From the NCBI GenBank assembly GCA_963966185.1, contig CAWZYM010000398.1, positions 1,130,757-1,194,756 of the forward strand: a stretch of DNA of 64,000 nt. Direction: 5' to 3'. This stretch comes from Rhabditoides inermis. Its lineage: Eukaryota; Nematoda; Chromadorea; Rhabditida; Rhabditidae. The notes under the pieces were generated by a model that saw only the letters and a list, made by a program, of their open reading frames with translations, was not told where the DNA came from and ran no database searches. How positions within the stretch are numbered: the stretch's first letter is position 1; every line of letters begins with the position of its first letter. Shown piece after piece: positions 56,201-64,000 of this stretch. Made by a program: the position numbers and the translations under genes.

Positions 56201-57314
56201 TTGCTCGGATAGACTGTGTATCTACTAGTGGAGCTACGAATGAACCCGGAACGTTAACCCAGAGTAGCCAGTCACTTTTTCGACTTGTTCTTTGATAGAT
56301 CTTTCCGTTTTCTCCCTCTCTCCCCCTTCCCTCACTCTCTCTCCCTTGATCTGTACGCCCAGTTATACCCATATCGCTCTATGGCTCTACCCGGCTGCCA
56401 CCTGATTCCACAGCCATGCCGTGAGTGGAAATCAATGAAAAGACACTCAGTACACTGTATACAACCCATTTACAATCTCTCTTTTACCGGCCAGACTCGC
56501 TGCCCTCGACCTGAAGTGCCTACTGGCATTCCAGGGAGTGCGGCTGCGAAGCAGCCTATACATGAGTGAGAAGAGCGTGCCATGAGTGTTTTCGTTTCGA
56601 ATAGACAGATAACCGATCACAGATCCCATCCTAGCCATTCCTGGTCCCTCTCTCCACTCCGGGTTCCTGTAGGGACCATCTTGCTCGGATAGACTGTGTA
56701 TCTACTAGTGGAGCTACGAATGAACCCGGAACGTTAACCCAGAGTAGCCAGTCACTTTTTCGACTTGTTCTTTGATAGATCTTTCCGTTTTCTCCCTCTC
56801 TCCCCCTTCCCTCACTCTCTCTCCCTTGATCTGTACGCCCAGTTATACCCATATCGCTCTATGGCTCTACCCGGCTGCCACCTGATTCCACAGCCATGCC
56901 GTGAGTGGAAATCAATGAAAAGACACTCAGTACACTGTATACAACCCATTTACAATCTCTCTTTTACCGGCCAGACTCGCTGCCCTCGACCTGAAGTGCC
57001 TACTGGCATTCCAGGAGTGCGGATGCGAAGCAGCCTATACATGAGTGAGAAGAGCGTGCCATGAGTGTTTTCGTTTCGAATAGACAGATAACCGATCACA
57101 GATCCCATCCTAGCCATTCTGGTCCCTCACTCCACTCCGGGTTCCTGTAGGGACCATCTTGCTCGGATAGACTGTGTATCTACTAGTGGAGCTACGAATG
57201 AACCCGGAACGTTAACCCAGAGTAGCCAGTCACTTTTTCGACTTGTTCTTTGATAGATCCTTCCGTTTTCTCCCTGTCTCCCCCTTCCCTCACTCTCTCT
57301 CCCTTGATCTGTAC
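53217..57314 (+). repeat. Left terminal inverted repeat arm of the transposon
   Basis: Outer part (53217 to about 53998) matches 63198-63980 inverted. Inside it are two degenerate direct repeats of about 138 bp (starting near 53601 and 53739) built on ATATGTTTTC...GCTGGGGACCA...AAGGGACCA...AACCTCG. The array of 480-bp units follows. Confidence 0.92.
54000..57314 (+). repeat. 480-bp satellite array, left arm (about 6.9 copies)
   Basis: The block beginning CCTGATTCCACAGCC recurs near 54001, 54481, 54961, 55441, 55921, 56401 and 56881. Two marker sites vary together (CGGCTGCG with TCTCCACTCC, versus CGGATGCG with ACTCCACTCC) in the order A A B A B A B, so the later part is a 960-bp dimer array. 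The last copy is cut short at about 57314. Confidence 0.95.
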
Positions 57315-57364
57315 GTACTGTAAAGTACAGTATCAGAATGGAATACTGTAATGTACCGTAATGC

Positions 57365-57781
57365 ATGCCTACTGGGAGCTCTAATAACACGATGGAACGA
57401 TTTGTAATGAAACGATTGCATAAACTTGTAGACACCTACCGTGGATACAGTAACCTGACCCAGCATGGATTCACCCATCGTCAAGTTGTTCGAGGGCGCC
57501 GCTTCATGAACCCCGTTAATGGAGCGCACACACAACTGGAGACCGGAATGTGGTGCGTCTCAGTTTCATTGTTAATGTAACGCTTAAACTTTCCTTTTTA
57601 TTATGTTAATTGTTGCAGGAGTCATCTGAAAACGCATGTGAAGCTGAGGCGAGGCGTCGCCGGAGGACACAGCCGGTTCGACAACCACTTTTACGAGGCG
57701 CTGTTCTTCTACGAGTTCGAAGAAGGAAGCCGGCTGTTCGAGTTCTGGAGCATTGTCAAGCGACGCTATCCCTGCACATGA
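57365..57781 (+). pseudogene. C-terminal fragment of a second ISXO2/Merlin-like transposase
   Basis: Two exons, 57365-57552 and 57619-57781, join in frame at a Trp codon and end in TGA. From about 57420 the reading resembles the end of an IS1595-type DDE domain: DTYRGYSN (second Asp region), RRFMNPVNGAHTQ (the conserved NH-x-x-F-V-D-P/HTN segment), then MWSHLKTHVKLRRG, and YPCT at the end. It is clearly different from the minus-strand transposase and lacks the N-terminal half and first catalytic Asp, so it is a relic or captured piece. It runs convergently toward the intact transposase. Confidence 0.72.
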
Positions 57782-58106
57782 GCCATGCCGAAAATGTCTA
57801 TGATATTATATTCACGCACAAGTATTGCGAATAAACTGTACTCATCGACAAAACACAACAATTTCATAGTGCGCTTATAAATGAAACAACACGCACTCAA
57901 CATAATAAAATCATGATCGTGACCTGGAGTGGGATTCAAGTCCATAGCAAAAATTGAGTGATAGATAGAGCCCCCGAAAGAGTGAGTGAAACGTGAGAAA
58001 ACGAAACGTTAGCGTGAAATTCGGAATATACTCGACTTTAATCCCACTCCTGGAGAAGGATAACTACATCGAAATACACATATCAACAGTGATACACGCT
58101 TTCTGC

Positions 58107-59399
58107 TCAGGTGCAGTGGTAGCGCTCGAACACCTCGACCCAGAACTTGGTGAGCTTGTTTGCAGTGCTGCTCTCCTGCTTCCAGGCATTCTCGTACCAA
58201 TGATAGGGCCAGTGATCGCCTCGCACGCCGTTCTTGCGGTGCTGTCGCCTCTTCAGCCCTCCCCTAGACATTTTGATATGTATTCCAGTTCCGTTCACCG
58301 AATCTCACCAGCTGCCTTCGATTCCGTTCGTATGGTAGCCGGTGACGGGGTCGACGAGATTCGCGGAGTGGTTGACACTCTGATGCTGGACGCCGATCGT
58401 CGGAAGCTGATTGTAGCCGGCCCAGCAGTCTGAACCATTCCAATTGAAATATTTGATCACACAAACGTTCTCTTCACCTGTACGAACGACTCCACCGGGA
58501 GCGACGTGAGACCCCACGAGGGGAACAAGGGTCGCAGTCGAACGGTTCTGCACGGTTTCGAGGAAGAGACGGCCGCTGCCTTCCTCGAACCCCCCGACAA
58601 GCCAATCCGGACGAACGCGCCTGCAGGAAACAGATATGTCTACAAAAAAGACGGTATTGCCTACCTGCCCTTGTTGTTCGTTCGCTTTGTCACTTTCGAT
58701 TCGTCGACCTGGACGACCGTGTTGGGGCCTCCCAGGGTGCGATCATTCAGCTCGATCTCCTGCATCTCCCTGATCCACAGATCCCACTGGCACACTGTGT
58801 TCTTGTCCACCCCCAGATCAGCCGCCCGGTGAACCACCGTCCCCATGTCATTGAGGAAAAGGTATGAGGACAAAAAGAACAAACGGCGTTTCGGAATATT
58901 CGCGAAGAACGATCCAACCGCCCTGCCAATCCGCATCCTCTTGCCATTTCCCATTTTGAGGCAGTTGGCGCGCCGACATAGGAATCTGCGCGCACCGCTT
59001 TTCTCGATTGTCATTGGGAGGTTGCAGCGAGGGCAGTCATGTCCGGAACACATAAGCCCTGAATTCACTGGTACTGGATGTACATAGATAAATTTGTCTG
59101 CTGGATTCTTAGATGCACGGATGCGCAATTAACAAAATAGCAAAACTTTCAAATGTCAAATATACACTTGTGCAGAAAAAAATACTGCCGAAAGGGGAAT
59201 CCACCATATATCCGTATCACTTCACTTGTGTAATGTATCTTGCCTAACAGGAAATACACGCGAACTCACCTCGATCGGACAGCCATGAGTCGAAAACAGG
59301 GTCCGTCATATCCATCAACTCAGCCCACCCATTGCATAGCGTGAAAAATTTGAGACTATTTTGGAGAAGCTTTCTCTTCTCAACGCGAGAGTCATCCAT
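58107..59399 (-). CDS. Merlin/IS1595 (ISXO2-like) DDE transposase
   Basis: Cut-and-paste transposase that should bind the element ends and catalyse excision and insertion. Exons in transcript order: 59399-59270, 59100-58665, 58620-58478, 58429-58309, 58263-58107. They join in frame to 328 residues with no stop. An N-terminal zinc-ribbon-like set of cysteines (about C61, C66, C69, C85, C90) precedes the DDE domain. Catalytic residues are inferred as D176 (VVQVDESKV), D237 (TDCWAGYNQL) and E274 (YHTNGIEGSW), with the conserved VNHSANLVDP between the last two. KGR-RVRPDWLVGG matches the family's NKGR...WVFGG segment. The final exon is aromatic-rich and ends YHCT. Start is the only upstream ATG in frame, 6 bases after TTTGTAG. 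The reading frame looks fully intact, so it is potentially active. Confidence 0.9.
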
Positions 59400-59630
59400 G
59401 ACGACTACAAATAAATAACATTATGTACAACAGGAATGATAACATAAAAAAGTGAAATAAATAAATAATAATCCGAAAAAGAAATGGATTTGGACAATCA
59501 CACAGAAACAGACTCCTGTCCAGACAGGAAGGAATTTTCTCAGTTTCAATGTAACAGTGTTTGCGTGCTGCCAGGGGGATGGAACTGAGAATTAATATTC
59601 ATATTGTGAGTTTTATGACAAGTTTGCTGT

Positions 59631-62600
59631 CTATTCGAAACGAAAACACTCATGGCACGCTCTTCTCACTCATGTATAGGCTGCTTCGCAGCCGCACTCC
59701 CTGGAATGCCAGTAGGCACTTCAGGTCGAGGGCAGCGAGTCTGGCCGGTAAAAGAGAGATTGTAAATGGGTTGTATACAGTGTACTGAGTGTCTTTTCAT
59801 TGATTTCCACTCACGGCATGGCTGTGGAATCAGGTGGCAGCCGGGTAGAGCCATAGAGCGATATGGGTATAACTGGGCGTACAGATCAAGGGAGAGAGAG
59901 TGAGGGAAGGGGGAGAGAGGGAGAAAACGGAAAGATCTATCAAAGAACAAGTCGAAAAAGTGACTGGCTACTCTGGGTTAACGTTCCGGGTTCATTCGTA
60001 GCTCCACTAGTAGATACACAGTCTATCCGAGCAAGATGGTCCCTACAGGAACCCGGAGTGGAGTGAGGGACCAGGAATGGCTAGGATGGGATCTGTGATC
60101 GGTTATCTGTCTATTCGAAACGAAAACACTCATGGCACGCTCTTCTCACTCATGTATAGGCTGCTTCGCATCCGCACTCCCTGGAATGCCAGTAGGCACT
60201 TCAGGTCGAGGGCAGCGAGTCTGGCCGGTAAAAGAGAGATTGTAAATGGGTTGTATACAGTGTACTGAGTGTCTTTTCATTGATTTCCACTCACGGCATG
60301 GCTGTGGAATCAGGTGGCAGCCGGGTAGAGCCATAGAGCGATATGGGTATAACTGGGCGTACAGATCAAGGGAGAGAGAGTGAGGGAAGGGGGAGAGAGG
60401 GAGAAAACGGAAAGATCTATCAAAGAACAAGTCGAAAAAGTGACTGGCTACTCTGGGTTAACGTTCCGGGTTCATTCGTAGCTCCACTAGTAGATACACA
60501 GTCTATCCGAGCAAGATGGTCCCTACAGGAACCCGGAGTGGAGTGAGGGACCAGGAATGGCTAGGATGGGATCTGTGATCGGTTATCTGTCTATTCGAAA
60601 CGAAAACACTCATGGCACGCTCTTCTCACTCATGTATAGGCTGCTTCGCATCCGCACTCCCTGGAATGCCAGTAGGCACTTCAGGTCGAGGGCAGCGAGT
60701 CTGGCCGGTAAAAGAGAGATTGTAAATGGGTTGTATACAGTGTACTGAGTGTCTTTTCATTGATTTCCACTCACGGCATGGCTGTGGAATCAGGTGGCAG
60801 CCGGGTAGAGCCATAGAGCGATATGGGTATAACTGGGCGTACAGATCAAGGGAGAGAGAGTGAGGGAAGGGGGAGAGAGGGAGAAAACGGAAAGATCTAT
60901 CAAAGAACAAGTCGAAAAAGTGACTGGCTACTCTGGGTTAACGTTCCGGGTTCATTCGTAGCTCCACTAGTAGATACACAGTCTATCCGAGCAAGATGGT
61001 CCCTACAGGAACCCGGAGTGGAGAGAGGGACCAGGAATGGCTAGGATGGGATCTGTGATCGGTTATCTGTCTATTCAAAACGAAAACACTCATGGCACGC
61101 TCTTCTCACTCATGTATAGGCTGCTTCGCAGCCGCACTCCCTGGAATGCCAGTAGGCACTTCAGGTCGAGGGCAGCGAGTCTGGCCGGTAAAAGAGAGAT
61201 TGTAAATGGGTTGTATACAGTGTACTGAGTGTCTTTTCATTGATTTCCACTCACGGCATGGCTGTGGAATCAGGTGGCAGCCGGGTAGAGCCATAGAGCG
61301 ATATGGGTATAACTGGGCGTACAGATCAAGGGAGAGAGAGTGAGGGAAGGGGGAGAGAGGGAGAAAACGGAAAGATCTATCAAAGAACAAGTCGAAAAAG
61401 TGACTGGCTACTCTGGGTTAACGTTCCGGGTTCATTCGTAGCTCCACTAGTAGATACACAGTCTATCCGAGCAAGATGGTCCCTACAGGAACCCGGAGTG
61501 GAGAGAGGGACCAGGAATGGCTAGGATGGGATCTGTGATCGGTTATCTGTCTATTCGAAACGAAAACACTCATGGCACGCTCTTCTCACTCATGTATAGG
61601 CTGCTTCGCAGCCGCACTCCCTGGAATGCCAGTAGGCACTTCAGGTCGAGGGCAGCGAGTCTGGCCGGTAAAAGAGAGATTGTAAATGGGTTGTATACAG
61701 TGTACTGAGTGTCTTTTCATTGATTTCCACTCACGGCATGGCTGTGGAATCAGGTGGCAGCCGGGTAGAGCCATAGAGCGATATGGGTATAACTGGGCGT
61801 ACAGATCAAGGGAGAGAGAGTGAGGGAAGGGGGAGAGAGGGAGAAAACGGAAAGATCTATCAAAGAACAAGTCGAAAAAGTGACTGGCTACTCTGGGTTA
61901 ACGTTCCGGGTTCATTCGTAGCTCCACTAGTAGATACACAGTCTATCCGAGCAAGATGGTCCCTACAGGAACCCGGAGTGGAGTGAGGGACCAGGAATGG
62001 CTAGGATGGGATCTGTGATCGGTTATCTGTCTATTCGAAACGAAAACACTCATGGCACGCTCTTCTCACTCATGTATAGGCTGCTTCGCAGCCGCACTCC
62101 CTGGAATGCCAGTAGGCACTTCAGGTCGAGGGCAGCGAGTCTGGCCGGTAAAAGAGAGATTGTAAATGGGTTGTATACAGTGAACTGAGTGTCTTTTCAT
62201 TGATTTCCACTCACGGCATGGCTGTGGAATCAGGTGGCAGCCGGGTATAGCCATAGAGCGATATGGGTATAACTGGGCGTACAGATCAAGGGAGAGAGAG
62301 TGAGGGAAGGGGGAGAGAGGGAGAAAACGGAAGGATCTATCAAAAAACAAGTCGAAAAAGTGTTTGGCTACTCTGGGTTAGCGTTCCGGGTTCATTCGTA
62401 GCTCACACTAGTAGGTACACAGTCTATCCGAGCGGGATGGTCCCTACAGGAACCCGGAGTGGAGAGAGGGACCAGGAATGGCTAGGATGGGATCTGTGAT
62501 CGGTTATCTGTCTATTCGAAACGAAAACACTCATGGCACGCTCTTCTCACTCATGTATAGGCTGCTTCGCAGCCGCACTCCCTGGAATGCCAGTAGGCAC

Positions 62601-63197
62601 TTCAGGTCGAGGGCAGCGAGTCTGGCCGGTAAAAGAGAGATTGTAAATGGGTTGTATACAGTGAACTGAGTGTCTTTTCATTGATTTCCACTCACGGCAT
62701 GGCTGTGGAATCAGGTGGCAGCCGGGTATAGCCATAGAGCGATATGGGTATAACTGGGCGTACAGATCAAGGGAGAGAGAGTGAGGGAAGGGGGAGAGAG
62801 GGAGAAAACGGAAGGATCTATCAAAAAACAAGTCGAAAAAGTGTTTGGCTACTCTGGGTTAGCGTTCCGGGTTCATTCGTAGCTCACACTAGTAGGTACA
62901 CAGTCTATCCGAGCGGGATGGTCCCTACAGGCACCCGGAGTGGAGAGAGGGACCAGGAATGGCTAGGATGGGATCTGTGATCGGTTATCTGTCTAATCGA
63001 AACGAACACACTCATGGCACGCTCTTCTCACTCATGTATAGGCTGCTTCGCAGCCGCACTCCCTGGAATGCCAGTAGGCACTTCAGGTCGAGGGCAGCGA
63101 GTCTGGCCGGTAAAAGAGAGATTGTAAATGGGTTGTATACAGTGAACTGAGTGTCTTTTCATTGATTTCCACTCACGGCATGGCTGTGGAATCAAGT
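59631..63197 (-). repeat. 480-bp satellite array, right arm (about 7.4 copies)
   Basis: Reverse-complement copies of the left-arm unit; the common landmark falls near 59834, 60314, 60794, 61274, 61754, 62234, 62715 and 63195. The two outer units are 481 bp with extra substitutions (for example GAACTG for TACTG and AGCTCACACTAG). The order of the CGGCTG/CGGATG variants (A B B A A A A A from inside out) is not the mirror of the left arm. Confidence 0.95.
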
Positions 63198-63980
63198 GGC
63201 TGGACCCATCTCCAGAAAAGTATTTCCTGCAATTATGGTCTCTTTTTGGCGCTTGGTTTGGGTCCACTTAAACTTGTTGTAGTGTGATATATGATCTTTA
63301 CTCACCTAATAACTCACCGCATGCTACACAGCAGTCGGGAGCCGAAAACGGGACACTTCGCGAAGTTTTGGTCCCTTACTACTCCTGCAATGGTCCCCAG
63401 CACCCAGTCAGCGTTAGAAAGCATGAGAAATTGTTCCGAAGGTTTGAAAACATATCTCTGCCAAATTACAGACCAATCGGCCAAACTGGGATGAATCGGC
63501 GAGGTTATGGTCCCTTGTATGACTGGAGTGGTCCCCAGCACTCAGCCAACAATATTAACCATCACATATTGTTCAGGAGATTCGAAAACATACCTCTGTT
63601 GTTTTTCAGATCAAATGGTATTACTTGAACTGAGATATACCACTCGATTAGGAGATGGTCCCCAGGATCAAATGGACCTTTTCTATACCTACCATTGTGT
63701 TCCTTGACCTAAATAATGCTAGAATCCAAAGTTTCAGCTTTGGAAACAAAGATTGAGCTGAGATGTGAATGACTGAAAAAAGTGAAGTATTTTATGGTGA
63801 GAAATCTTAAACATTTCTGGAACCGACTTAAAACAGGTCCTAAAACTCATTTCACCCCTTTTCAAGCCCCCGAAGACGCGCGGGACCGAAAGCAATAATT
63901 TCCGCGCCCTTTGGCGCACAGGGTAAAAGTGCCTTGACTTGGGAATTAATTCATCCTGCCCCCTCTGAACGGATAGCGCC
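59631..63980 (-). repeat. Right terminal inverted repeat arm of the transposon
   Basis: 4,350 bp, inverted relative to the left arm (4,098 bp). The two arms stop at different points within the 480-bp unit on their inner edges, so they differ in copy number and phase. Confidence 0.92.
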
Positions 63981-63988
63981 ATTGGTTG
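63981..63988 (+). other. Target-site duplication, right copy (ATTGGTTG)
   Basis: Direct repeat of 53209-53216, immediately after the right terminus. Confidence 0.9.
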
Positions 63989-64000
63989 GGTGCATGTGAT

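Larger units (their letters stand above)
53217..63980. mobile_element. Complete Merlin-type DNA transposon with giant foldback arms
   Basis: 10,764 bp bounded by perfect inverted termini (GGCGCTATCCGTTCAG at 53217 and its complement ending at 63980) and an 8-bp direct target-site duplication. Left arm is 53217-57314 and right arm 59631-63980; each has a unique outer ~780 bp plus an array of 480-bp units. The 2.3-kb core encodes an intact ISXO2/IS1595-like transposase (minus strand) and a fragment of a second one (plus strand). Family assignment rests on the DDE transposase and the duplication length. The size and satellite content of the inverted repeats are unusual for Merlin. The intact ends, duplication and open transposase suggest a recent insertion. 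Confidence 0.93.

Noticed and set aside
54365..62831. A 94-codon open frame repeated many times in both arms of the transposon
   Set aside because: It recurs only because the 480-bp unit is nearly identical in every copy. It has no recognisable domain, no splice logic, and opposing frames of similar length in the same unit.

Overview
The window reads as gene-dense nuclear DNA of a nematode. Coding regions are cut into many exons of about 60-130 bases by GT-AG introns, with 3' splice sites of the TTTTCAG/TTGCAG kind and donors that are mostly GTGAGT. Two genes have a strong 3' splice site one or two bases before the ATG, as expected for spliced-leader trans-splicing. The genes match familiar nematode families (ldb-1, vha-13, CNNM, sex-peptide-receptor-related GPCR). 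The very small exons and frequent (CT/GA)n tracts would suit a diplogastrid such as Pristionchus, but that is inference. No bacterial-style features (operators, CRISPR, Shine-Dalgarno sites) are expected, and none were seen.

Layout, left to right. (1) 527-8941, minus: a 31-exon ubiquitin-specific protease of the USP31/USP43 type. (2) 10261-17584, minus: ldb-1, the LIM-domain-binding adaptor, with two plausible starts. (3) 20936-26043, plus: an HYOU1/GRP170 ER chaperone, divergent from ldb-1 across 3.35 kb. (4) 27024-32080, plus: vha-13, V-ATPase catalytic subunit A. Its ninth intron holds a complete six-exon four-TM gene on the opposite strand (29656-31146). (5) 32814-37947, plus: a CNNM/cyclin-M membrane protein. 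(6) 35308-41443: a tangle of two abutting inverted duplications. One is a rearranged, 5'-truncated antisense copy of the CNNM 3' half (38047-39379); the other is a non-coding foldback. (7) 42356-48925, plus: a sex-peptide-receptor-like GPCR. (8) 49593-52548, minus: a tetraspanin.

(9) 53217-63980 is one complete 10,764-bp DNA transposon flanked by an 8-bp target-site duplication (ATTGGTTG). It is the most striking object in the window. Its core carries an intact five-exon, 328-codon transposase of the Merlin/IS1595 (ISXO2-like) DDE type on the minus strand, plus the C-terminal third of a second, divergent relative on the plus strand. Each arm is a terminal inverted repeat of about 4.1-4.35 kb: a unique outer ~780 bp followed by roughly seven to eight tandem copies of a 480-bp unit. 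Known Merlin elements have short terminal repeats, so a Merlin with satellite-filled foldback arms is unusual.

The housekeeping genes do not form an obvious operon or pathway. HYOU1 (ER folding), the V-ATPase A subunit (organelle acidification) and CNNM (Mg2+ homeostasis) are consecutive on one strand but separated by 0.7-1 kb, so each probably has its own promoter. Gene models were built by eye from splice sites. For eight of the nine protein-coding models every exon junction keeps the reading frame; the tetraspanin has one junction without a canonical splice pair.
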